Shown: positions 45,096-52,747 of the stretch, piece by piece
Layout of the letters: each line of letters begins with the position of its first letter
How positions within the stretch are numbered: position 1 is the first letter of the stretch
Origin: a virus
Length of the DNA: 64,000 nucleotides
Strand: one strand, 5' to 3'
Virus record (IMG/VR): IMGVR_UViG_3300032132_000248
Span: 1 to 64,000 of that record
Position numbers and translations under genes: made by a program
Notes under the pieces: generated by a model
Database searches by the model: none
What the model was told of the DNA's origin: nothing
The model's input: the letters and a program-made list of their open reading frames with translations, nothing else

Positions 45096-46090
45096 AATAC
45101 TTCCCCCCAATACTCTAACAAATCATCACATATTTCTTTCAACCCTTTAGTTGGTTTCCAACCCGTTTTTTCTCTAAACTTCGTACTATCAGGTATTTGT
45201 AGTGTGATATCTGTTGGTCTAATTCTTTTTGGATCCGGTAATTTTATAAAAGACTCTGGATTTTTAGATTTAGAAATCAACATATCTAAAGCGTCACCAA
45301 TAGTACAAGTTTCATCGCCCCCTATATTATAAACTTCACCATAATCACATTTATTTACTGCTAACCAATAGGCGTGAACAGCATCATCTATGTGATTATA
45401 TGTTCTAACTGAATCTAAATTACCATGATGTATTTCATACCAACTACCTTCTTTACCAAAATCTTTTTTCTTTTCATATTGAACAATTTGGTGTGCAAAT
45501 GAAGATAGTGCGAATCTCTTACCTCGTCTTTTACCTTCATGAGAAAACATACGAGTAATAATAACTTTCATATCAAATGCTTTATGATAATACTGAGATA
45601 TTAAATCGTGTCCTACCTTTGATATTGAATATGGATTAGCTGGTCTAATATAATTATTTTCTGTAATTGGTATTTCATCTTCGGTTGGATTACCATAAAC
45701 TTCTGAAGATGAACAACTCAATATAATAGGATTACATAACTTTCTCTCCTTTGCTAAACGTAATTCTTCTAATATATTTGTAGTTCCTATAATATTTGTT
45801 GTTAGGGTACTAACTGGTGTAAGAAAACTTGATTCTGGAAAACTTTGAGCAGCAAAATGATAAACTATATCTGGTTTAGATATTTTTATCATTCTAGCAA
45901 TACTACCTCTATCTAATAAATCACATTCTTCTAATATAACTCTATCATCACCAAATAAATGTTTAATATTATCTTCTTTACTTCTCCACCTTCGAGTGGC
46001 AAAGATTTCTACATCTGGAACATTTTTTAATAAATAGTCAGCCATATGACTGCCGACAAAACCTGTTATTCCTGTTATTAAAACTCTCAT
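45092..46090 (-). CDS. GDP-mannose 4,6-dehydratase/GDP-6-deoxymannose reductase family SDR
   Basis: 332 aa. TGITGFVG Rossmann motif, FAAQSFPESSF, SSSEVYGNPTEDEIPIT, intact YSISK (YxxxK), TRMFSHEGKRRG, GNLDSVRTYNHIDD and RIRPTDITLQIPD. The combination is typical of the GMD/RMD group; the FAHQI and TGWKP features lean toward RMD. With ColD-like, fucose-synthase-like and GME genes nearby, it points to GDP-mannose as the hub sugar. It overlaps RmlC and SGNH member S4 by 4 nt each. Confidence 0.8.
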   Translation of the reverse strand: MRVLITGITGFVGSHMADYLLKNVPDVEIFATRRWRSKEDNIKHLFGDDRVILEECDLLDRGSIARMIKISKPDIVYHFAAQSFPESSFLTPVSTLTTNIIGTTNILEELRLAKERKLCNPIILSCSSSEVYGNPTEDEIPITENNYIRPANPYSISKVGHDLISQYYHKAFDMKVIITRMFSHEGKRRGKRFALSSFAHQIVQYEKKKDFGKEGSWYEIHHGNLDSVRTYNHIDDAVHAYWLAVNKCDYGEVYNIGGDETCTIGDALDMLISKSKNPESFIKLPDPKRIRPTDITLQIPDSTKFREKTGWKPTKGLKEICDDLLEYWGEVL

Positions 46091-46794
46091 CTATATTTTT
46101 CCTTATAGAAAGAATATAACTTATCTGCCCATTCTATTTGAACTTCTGCGTTTGGATGATTACATTCCGTTACTCTATTTCCAGCACTACCCAAAAATGG
46201 TTCTTGATAAAAATAATCAAAATCAACTAACTTCGCAGTATTGGTAGTTTTAATTAATTTACCTTCAGGATCTCTAGCTCCTTCAAAAAAGATATATTTA
46301 ATATTGTTAATTTTAAAAAACGATTGTAATGATATTACATATCTACAAGTTATTTCTGATGCTGTTCTATTATCAGGAATATAATTAAAATTAAATTTAT
46401 CTTTATCTACTGAAGTATCTCTTTCGCTATGTTCCCATGCAGTATACCCATCGTGCCCAAATTGTGAACCAAACCAATGACTCTTATTTCCATAAAATGT
46501 GCTTAAAGTCTCAGTATCTAGCCAAGTTCTACTTACCCATATTTCATTTCTAACTGGATATGATAATTGTAATACAAAGAAAGTATCTTTTAATTTATTT
46601 TGGTTTTCAGAAATCCAATCATACGTAGTCCTAAATATTCGTTGATTAGAACCACCACCTTCAGATTGATTAATATCTTCTGCACCAAACTTATCGGCAA
46701 GAAATTTGGAATATCGTTCTTTTTCTGGATTATCTAAACCACAACCTTCGGTGTAACTACAACCATTACTATATACATATTTTATATTGTCCAT
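46087..46794 (-). CDS. SGNH-like family, member S4; gene after the structured leader
   Basis: A 235-aa protein. Block I is YSNGCSYTEGCG, the central block is FVLQLSYPVRNE and the C-terminal block is NHPNAEVQIEWADKLY. It is the first gene downstream of the promoter and attenuator-like leader at 46795-46946. Its likely Shine-Dalgarno (AGAGGA) is part of the terminator hairpin, so both transcription and translation of this gene could be controlled by that structure. Confidence 0.65.
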   Translation of the reverse strand: MDNIKYVYSNGCSYTEGCGLDNPEKERYSKFLADKFGAEDINQSEGGGSNQRIFRTTYDWISENQNKLKDTFFVLQLSYPVRNEIWVSRTWLDTETLSTFYGNKSHWFGSQFGHDGYTAWEHSERDTSVDKDKFNFNYIPDNRTASEITCRYVISLQSFFKINNIKYIFFEGARDPEGKLIKTTNTAKLVDFDYFYQEPFLGSAGNRVTECNHPNAEVQIEWADKLYSFYKEKYR

Positions 46795-46856
46795 AAAACT
46801 AAAAATCCTCTGGTTAAAGAGGACACTATTTCAAGTGCCTCCGTGTTTATAGTCAT
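46782..46856 (-). CDS. Possible 24-codon leader ORF overlapping the S4 start
   Basis: ATG 46856 to TAA 46784-46782 encodes 24 codons (MTINTEALEIVSSLT... ending FLVLWTI). Its stop overlaps the first codons of S4, and its start codon is in the 3' strand of helix P1 of the leader. No convincing Shine-Dalgarno precedes it. It may be a coupling or leader peptide, or chance. Confidence 0.35.
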   Translation of the reverse strand: MTINTEALEIVSSLTRGFLVLWTI

Positions 46857-46917
46857 TTTATTGTGGTTGGTTAGGACTTTCAGGGTTGTTTACCCGAGTT
46901 AGTACCACATGACTTCA
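46795..46917 (-). ncRNA. Structured 5' leader, riboswitch/attenuator-like
   Basis: On the minus strand a nested fold is readable. P1 pairs 46909-46914 (AGUCAU) with 46851-46856 (AUGACU). P2 pairs 46904-46908 (GUGGU) with 46863-46867 (ACCAC), with a six-base bulge at 46857-46862. P3 (46892-46899 with 46876-46886) is ACU-C-GGGU facing ACCC-UGAA-AGU. An internal loop carries CUAA on both sides. Downstream, GAGG-CACT (46834-46841) can pair with AGTG-T-CCTC (46819-46827), competing with the terminator. This is an aptamer-plus-expression-platform layout. I recognise no known class, and the ligand is unknown. Confidence 0.6.
46797..46823 (-). terminator. Intrinsic terminator in the leader
   Basis: TCCTCT (46823-46818) and AGAGGA (46811-46806) form a 6-bp stem with a TTAACC loop, followed by a T-run and AGTTTT up to the S4 start. 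Four of its 5' arm bases also belong to the alternative antiterminator helix, so only one can form at a time. Confidence 0.6.
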
Positions 46918-46946
46918 TATATAAATATCTCACTAATAAATTACAA
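46918..46946 (-). promoter_or_regulatory. Putative sigma70-like promoter for the leader
   Basis: On the minus strand, TTGTAA (46946-46941) and TATATA (46923-46918) are 17 nt apart, each matching 4 of 6 consensus bases. The predicted start would be about 46911, just at P1 of the leader. It overlaps the stop of the upstream gene. Confidence 0.4.
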
Positions 46947-48023
46947 ACATATTTCTTTTATTAAAATATCATCTATATCATTTATATACTTTTTTAAATG
47001 TAAAAAATTATGTACTAAAATATCTTTAAATTGCCAAAATATTCTATCCACTTCAGTGATAGGCATCTCACTAAACTTTTTTATTTCCTGAATAACCATA
47101 TCCATTCGTTTTTCACTATCTCGTTCGCTATCATAATCTTCATTTATTATTGGTGAAAAAGTTTTAAATCCATAGCTTTTTAAAGTTTTCAATGTTTCAT
47201 ATTGTCCTACTATTATAAAGGGCTTTAAACATGCAAATGATTTATATATTTTTTCATCTAAATATACACCCCTATTATCATATTTTGCCATAGTAACCAC
47301 ATCAATATATGAATTAAAATATAAAGGTAAATTTAGTAAAGTTGTTCCAAATTCATTACCAAAATCTAAATGCATAGGTAACATTTCTTTAGGTAATAAA
47401 AGAGAATCATATACATGCAACATCTCTTCTTCTATAACTGTAAGATTAAATCTATTATTTTCAACAGTAAACCAAGATAGAAATGAAATATTAAAATAGT
47501 CTAATAAATTATTTTCATAAAGTTTATTTACATAATTTATTCTATGGGGTTTTGGAGTTCCATTAAATGATAAAAAATGTTTAAGTCTACCCCATTTTTC
47601 ACTCTTCTTAAATAATCCCATAATTAATTTTCTATCATTTTGTTGCTGTTCTAATACAGGATCTGCCATTGAATAATTATTCAAAATTTTAAAAGGATAA
47701 TCATTTTTAATATTCATATCTGGAGTAATTTTTATAATATCTTCACCTATCTGATGTAATTGAATAATTCTTCCATCATAATAATCATCAAACGTGCTGT
47801 GATCAAGAAACCACACAACTAATTTATAATTTTTACCAACTACCGAATCAATAACTTCAAACACATCATCATTATCATGTGGTACAGGTATAAAAAAAAT
47901 ATGAGTTTCTTTATTAATATTTTCTTTTAATAACTTCTCAGTACAAATTCTATTTGTCCACATATGAGTATGATATTCTTCATCTGGTTTATTATTCCAA
48001 TAAAATATAATTTTATTCTCCAT
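46941..48023 (-). CDS. DESYD-family putative glycosyltransferase, paralogue E (NEDYD variant)
   Basis: 360 aa from ATG 48023 (GGAG about 9 nt upstream; ATG 48038 is also in frame but without a good site). Block 1 is FLSFNGTPKPHRINYV; block 2 has SYIDVVTMAK, YLDEKIYKS, KPFIIVGQ, YGFKTF and NEDYD in place of DESYD, 62 residues from the C-terminus. It is the last gene before the leader promoter. Role inferred from family membership. Confidence 0.7.
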   Translation of the reverse strand: MENKIIFYWNNKPDEEYHTHMWTNRICTEKLLKENINKETHIFFIPVPHDNDDVFEVIDSVVGKNYKLVVWFLDHSTFDDYYDGRIIQLHQIGEDIIKITPDMNIKNDYPFKILNNYSMADPVLEQQQNDRKLIMGLFKKSEKWGRLKHFLSFNGTPKPHRINYVNKLYENNLLDYFNISFLSWFTVENNRFNLTVIEEEMLHVYDSLLLPKEMLPMHLDFGNEFGTTLLNLPLYFNSYIDVVTMAKYDNRGVYLDEKIYKSFACLKPFIIVGQYETLKTLKSYGFKTFSPIINEDYDSERDSEKRMDMVIQEIKKFSEMPITEVDRIFWQFKDILVHNFLHLKKYINDIDDILIKEICL

Positions 48024-48540
48024 TGAATATAACTCCATATAATTGTAATAATTCTATTTTATGTTTTTTACAAGTTTTTTTAACTCTATCTATCAAATAA
48101 GTGTATAATGAAACATCATTTTTAATATCCGTATATAAATCCTCTGAATCTAACATTATATGTTTGATACGATTTGTTTTTAATAAATCGTTTAGATTTA
48201 ACACACCATTGAGTGTTTCTATTTTTGGTACAAACTGGACATGACTTGGTATAATATCACAAATCATATTGACCTCTGATACATCCTCGATGTTAGATAG
48301 AGCAAAATATTTAATATTTTTATATTGATTCATAACTTTCAACGCATCATTAATATTCAAAGTTGGGATAGGTGGTTTAGTTCTACCTTTAGGATAATCA
48401 AGAAATATATCATAATCAATTTTGAGGAACTTTTTCAACTCTGATATATCTTTTACATGGGCCATATTGATTCTAATGACTACACCTTCTACTTTTTCAA
48501 ATTCTTGTAGAGTCAATAAGTGGTTTGATAATAAAATCAT
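48013..48540 (-). CDS. HpcH/HpaI-aldolase or pyruvate-kinase-like barrel fragment
   Basis: A 175-aa protein with RINMAHVKD (24-32), FVPKIETLNGVLNLNDLL (about 103-120) and IKHIMLDSEDL, which resemble the barrel segments of HpcH/HpaI (CitE-like) aldolases and pyruvate kinase (KIExxxGVxN). It is shorter than either, so it may be a half-barrel or divergent enzyme. It could supply or condense a 2-oxoacid, but this is tentative. Confidence 0.5.
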   Translation of the reverse strand: MILLSNHLLTLQEFEKVEGVVIRINMAHVKDISELKKFLKIDYDIFLDYPKGRTKPPIPTLNINDALKVMNQYKNIKYFALSNIEDVSEVNMICDIIPSHVQFVPKIETLNGVLNLNDLLKTNRIKHIMLDSEDLYTDIKNDVSLYTYLIDRVKKTCKKHKIELLQLYGVIFNGE

Positions 48541-48561
48541 TTTTCTGTTCCTAATTTTTTG

Positions 48562-49332
48562 TCATGGTAAGTTCTTAAAAGAAAAGTTATTGTAATTTTG
48601 TAAATCTTCGGTATAATCAATACCAAATTTTTTCAAGTCATCGGTTATTGGTAAACTCAGATTCCAAATTTCTTGATTGAAAACCAATTCACTTTTTTTA
48701 TTTTTTTGTTTTTGAATTCTATTATAAAAAACATCATCATATTTTTCGTACCATTTAAATTTAATATCTAAATATTTTTTGAAGAAAAATGTCAATTCTT
48801 CTTTTAAAACATTCTTTGGTAAACAAGAAAGTAAATCAGTAGGGAACGGTATAATTTTTTTACCATCGATTGAAGAATATAATCTATTTAACATATTAAT
48901 AACGCATTCTCTTCTTTCGCGGTCAGTACGTATATAATAATCATCATTATATTGTCTTAATAATGACAAGTAAGGATGTCTAAGGGGAACAAGTATTATA
49001 AAATTAGATGGTGGATTATCCAATAAATCATATACCCATTGTTTATCAACTAACTGATCAATATGTGTCTTATAAATCTGATATTCTGTATCAACTGGTA
49101 TATTTATTAAATCTATAAATTGTTCTTCAATTACATTCCCTGGATTACCAATATATTGATATGGTTTTATATTATCGTAATCATGGTATATAGTAATTTC
49201 TTCATATAAAGGTTCATCGCATTTCATATCACTGTCTTTAAACTTAATAAATAATTCTAACGCAGAATTTGAAGCCGTTTTTCCCAAAGAAGGTTGAAAA
49301 ATCACTTTATGTTTTGTATCAAATCTATTCAA
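48562..49332 (-). CDS. Sulfotransferase-like protein
   Basis: 256 aa from TTG 49332 (TTGA overlap, GGAGAT upstream). The N-terminus QPSLGKTASNSALE resembles the 5'-phosphosulfate loop of PAPS-dependent sulfotransferases, and LVPLRHPYLSLLRQYND (about 133-149) resembles the 3'-phosphate motif (RxP...S). It could sulfate a sugar of the cluster. The fold assignment rests on two motifs only. Confidence 0.6.
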   Translation of the reverse strand: MNRFDTKHKVIFQPSLGKTASNSALELFIKFKDSDMKCDEPLYEEITIYHDYDNIKPYQYIGNPGNVIEEQFIDLINIPVDTEYQIYKTHIDQLVDKQWVYDLLDNPPSNFIILVPLRHPYLSLLRQYNDDYYIRTDRERRECVINMLNRLYSSIDGKKIIPFPTDLLSCLPKNVLKEELTFFFKKYLDIKFKWYEKYDDVFYNRIQKQKNKKSELVFNQEIWNLSLPITDDLKKFGIDYTEDLQNYNNFSFKNLP

Positions 49333-49400
49333 CTATTATCTCCAACTGGTTTTTCATCAAATACTTTCTTTATATATTCAAGTTCTTCTTTTCTAATCAT
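49329..49400 (-). CDS. Possible 23-codon coupled ORF
   Basis: ATG 49400 overlaps the stop of S5 as ATGA and reads 23 codons, MIRKEELEYIKKVFDEKPVG followed by DNS and TGA. The stop overlaps the TTG start of the sulfotransferase-like gene. It may be a small gene or only a coupling device. Confidence 0.4.
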   Translation of the reverse strand: MIRKEELEYIKKVFDEKPVGDNS

Positions 49401-50065
49401 TTTAAAAAATTATGTTTTATTTTATCATATAAAAGTTCACTAACGTTCCGTTTAGATTTTGGTCCTGGATGATCATCACCAATTGAAATCTTATCTATTT
49501 GTAGATATTCGCTAGGTGTATATGAATTGGTATAGTTATGATAAGGTTTATCAAAATAAAATTTATTACAATCTAATAATTTTTTATGTTTTTTAATTTC
49601 AGATAAAACCTTACTGTCAGCAAAAAAGTGATAATTATTTATGTTTAAATTCTCCAAGATATTATGAAGTCCTATAACATAATTTACAGCAGTAGTCGTA
49701 AATAGTTCATGGCCAGTTGAATTTTTATCACCAATGTTAAATAAATCCCAAAGATAGGGATGATCTTCCCAGGTAATAAATTTATATCTACCATCGGAAA
49801 AATATTCTCTTCTCGGTTCAAATGACCAACAAATTATTACCATCAAGTCTTTATAATATTTAACATTTAAATTTTCTAAATATTCTATTGTTGTTCTATA
49901 AATTCTATCATTACCACCACCACCATATGCTAAATTTGTATAACTATCTAATACTCCAAGTTTTCTTGCTAATAACGTCCCCCAATTATCTATAGGAGGT
50001 TCGTCCTTCATAGTCACGCTCTCAACAGTAAAACTACAACCATTTACTAATAGTTTTTTAACCAC
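49397..50065 (-). CDS. SGNH-like family, member S5
   Basis: 222 aa from GTG 50065, placed 6 nt after GGAGG; the first 51 codons of the longest open frame lie entirely inside paralogue F and lack sense. Block I is LLVNGCSFTVES, the central block is IICWSFEPRREYF and the C-terminal block is DHPGPKSKRNVSELLY. The GTG start overlaps the end of paralogue F by 8 nt. Confidence 0.65.
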   Translation of the reverse strand: MVKKLLVNGCSFTVESVTMKDEPPIDNWGTLLARKLGVLDSYTNLAYGGGGNDRIYRTTIEYLENLNVKYYKDLMVIICWSFEPRREYFSDGRYKFITWEDHPYLWDLFNIGDKNSTGHELFTTTAVNYVIGLHNILENLNINNYHFFADSKVLSEIKKHKKLLDCNKFYFDKPYHNYTNSYTPSEYLQIDKISIGDDHPGPKSKRNVSELLYDKIKHNFLK

Positions 50066-51389
50066 CCATAACCTCCGAAATTTCATTCCATATATTTTTA
50101 TGATCTTGCATTTTATAATTTGCAAAATGATTTTGGTTGTGTATAAGTATATCTTCCATTTCATAATACCATTTATGTATTTCTTCTTTTGACATACTAC
50201 ATAATCTTTTAACTTCATCCAATATCATAAAAAGTCTTTTATCATTATCAACTTCGTTATCATAAGACTCATCAATCCAGGGACTAAATGTTTTAAATCC
50301 TATCTCTTTCAACTTATCAAGAAAAAATGGATTAGATACTATTATAAATGGAACTAAATTACTAATAGGTTTAAATATTTTCTCACTCATATAAATACAA
50401 TCTTCATAATAGCAACTTTCTGTAACTATATTAAAATAAATTCTTTTGTATTGATGTGAAAAATTAGACCATTGACCTACCATTCCACCAATGATCTCGC
50501 CTTCCTTATCATATATCCAATTTGCATCTATATCACCATCAGCATCAATAGGATATAATGGTTTAATCTTTTTTACTGCATCACTGACTATCTCATTCTG
50601 TTTTTTATCTTCTATAAAATCACTAATTTTATTTGGCCAGACGCCACCAAAAGCACTATCTACTTTTTCTGCTCCAAGACTTATGATTCCCTTATCATCT
50701 AATCCCATTTCATAAATCATTGCAATTAACGCCAATCTATATTCTCTGATTACTCTATTATAAGATAAAAAATACTTTTCCCTTATAGTATCTCTCATGT
50801 CATCTAAATCTTTTTTACTAACGAATGATTGTTTATATGGTTGAACTTTATCTATTCTTTTATCATAATTATTTGTCAGAACAAGATTATATATTTCATT
50901 ACTACCTTCCAACATATGATTTGCTTCTAAAATATGTATTTTTTCTTTTGTTAATGTTGGCATCTTATCACAAAAAGTTTTATATTGTTTTTTACCATTT
51001 AGATTACTTGCCGCGAATAAAACTTTATTTGCAGGTATTTTACGTTTAAATAATTCATTATGCAATTCTTTATAATTTCTGCGCGTAACATGACCTTCTT
51101 GTATATAACTTATCAAAATATATCCATTTTTGTTTCTAACTAAATCTACTATCCTTTCATTAGTAAAATCCAAAAAAGTTTTTTCATCACCTTCATCATA
51201 CAACCCAAGATATGCGTTTAGCCCAATACAACTTATAGGTAAGATAAATTGAATATCATCGTTTAAATCTGAAAAATTTATTTCATTTAATTTAAAATTA
51301 GCATCTGGTTTCAAAGGTCCCAAATCATTTTCATATGCATATCCTTTTTCATGTCTGACTTCACCTAATAAAATATTAATTTGTCTCAT
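50058..51389 (-). CDS. DESYD-family putative glycosyltransferase, paralogue F
   Basis: 443 aa. Block 1 is FLSYNRVIREYRLALI; block 2 has IYFNIVTESCYYEDC, YMSEKIFKP, VPFIIVSN, IGFKTF and DESYD (373-377), 66 residues from the C-terminus. The N-terminal half differs from other copies. It overlaps paralogue G by 4 nt, so the two are adjacent tandem members. Substrates unknown. Confidence 0.72.
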   Translation of the reverse strand: MRQINILLGEVRHEKGYAYENDLGPLKPDANFKLNEINFSDLNDDIQFILPISCIGLNAYLGLYDEGDEKTFLDFTNERIVDLVRNKNGYILISYIQEGHVTRRNYKELHNELFKRKIPANKVLFAASNLNGKKQYKTFCDKMPTLTKEKIHILEANHMLEGSNEIYNLVLTNNYDKRIDKVQPYKQSFVSKKDLDDMRDTIREKYFLSYNRVIREYRLALIAMIYEMGLDDKGIISLGAEKVDSAFGGVWPNKISDFIEDKKQNEIVSDAVKKIKPLYPIDADGDIDANWIYDKEGEIIGGMVGQWSNFSHQYKRIYFNIVTESCYYEDCIYMSEKIFKPISNLVPFIIVSNPFFLDKLKEIGFKTFSPWIDESYDNEVDNDKRLFMILDEVKRLCSMSKEEIHKWYYEMEDILIHNQNHFANYKMQDHKNIWNEISEVMGG

Positions 51390-52747
51390 ATTTTATTCCA
51401 TCCATTTTCAAACATTTTCTGTAAATTATTATATTCTGAATTTATAAATTTTGGAAAATTATCAAAATTGTGCACTAAAATATCTTCCATTTCCCAATAC
51501 CATTTATCTAATTCTTTTCTTGACATATTACAAAGTCTTAAAATTTCTTTATTAATAACCTTTTTTCTTTCTTCATAAGTTTCCAACTCATCATAAGATT
51601 CATCAATAAAACCATCAAATGTTTTAAATCCCCACTCTCTCAATTTTTTTAAATTATTTTTAGTTGATATTAAAATAAATGGTTGAAACGATATTATTGG
51701 TTTCCAAACTTTTTCAGTAATATGTATTTTTTGTGGACTAGTCCATTTATTTTTTTCAATATCATACCCTGGACCCCAACCACTTTCTGTCACTATATTA
51801 AAATAGCTATTATAATACGGAATAACATTTAAATAATCTTGTAATCCATCTATTTTATAATCATAACTATTAGGAATTAAATCTTGTGCAATATCAACCA
51901 CTTCTTTTCCATATATTCTACTATAATCCATAATTGTACCATAATGGGGGGGTGATTGACGATTATATTTAGTAAAATCTAATTTATCAACTCCGTGTGC
52001 CTTTGGTTCGAGGCCACCAAACCACGTTGTAATTCCTTCTTCCAATAAATTATTTTTTATTAAAAACATTAATAAATCAACACGATTATCTTTTATATTA
52101 TTATTATGAGAACAATATTTAAATTGTCTATAATATCCCTTTGTATTATTAAATAATTTAGTTAATGTCAATATATCTACATCAGAAGTTTTAGCGAAAT
52201 TATCAGGGCGATAAGTATATATAGCGTTTCTATTATGGTAAAAAATATCCACGCCTATATTATTTTTTACTTTCCACTTATCTTCATTTAAAACTATTTC
52301 ATGAAAAATAAACCCAAATCTATCTAATTCTATATTATATTCTTTTATTAAATTTTTAAAAGTTATCCAATAATTTTCTTTCCCATCTATACTTGATATT
52401 GTATTAAATTGCCACGGAACACAGTCCTGATGAAAAAATAAAATATAACATTTTTTGTTTCTCAATTCATCAATAATTCTTTCATAATTATTAATTAAAT
52501 TTCGAAATGAAGCGAACCCATCTTCCACATCAAAAAAAATAATATATTTATCAGATAAATCTTCCTTTAAATAATTAAGTCCGTTGAAAAAATCATAAGA
52601 CTCTAAAGATTTATCAACTTTAATATAATCTATAAGCCTATCATCCGTTTCAGAGATTTGTATATGTGCATTTCTTGGTAATTTTGATTTACCAAATTCA
52701 CTATCATTTTGTTCAGTGAAGATATCACTTAAAAATAATACATCCAT
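51386..52747 (-). CDS. DESYD-family putative glycosyltransferase, paralogue G
   Basis: 453 aa. Block 1 is YCSHNNNIKDNRVDLL; block 2 has SYFNIVTESGWGPGYD, HITEKVWKP, FQPFILIS, WGFKTF and DESYD (382-386), 67 residues from the end. Block 2 is nearly identical to paralogue B (27083), and the underlying DNA (about 51570-51740) is strongly similar to 27240-27420, so the pair is a recent duplication or recombination product. Confidence 0.72.
   Translation of the reverse strand: MDVLFLSDIFTEQNDSEFGKSKLPRNAHIQISETDDRLIDYIKVDKSLESYDFFNGLNYLKEDLSDKYIIFFDVEDGFASFRNLINNYERIIDELRNKKCYILFFHQDCVPWQFNTISSIDGKENYWITFKNLIKEYNIELDRFGFIFHEIVLNEDKWKVKNNIGVDIFYHNRNAIYTYRPDNFAKTSDVDILTLTKLFNNTKGYYRQFKYCSHNNNIKDNRVDLLMFLIKNNLLEEGITTWFGGLEPKAHGVDKLDFTKYNRQSPPHYGTIMDYSRIYGKEVVDIAQDLIPNSYDYKIDGLQDYLNVIPYYNSYFNIVTESGWGPGYDIEKNKWTSPQKIHITEKVWKPIISFQPFILISTKNNLKKLREWGFKTFDGFIDESYDELETYEERKKVINKEILRLCNMSRKELDKWYWEMEDILVHNFDNFPKFINSEYNNLQKMFENGWNKI

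Noticed and set aside
49397-50218. Long 273-codon version of SGNH S5
   Set aside because: The extra N-terminal 51 residues lie inside paralogue F in another frame and lack sense; GTG 50065 after GGAGG is a better start.
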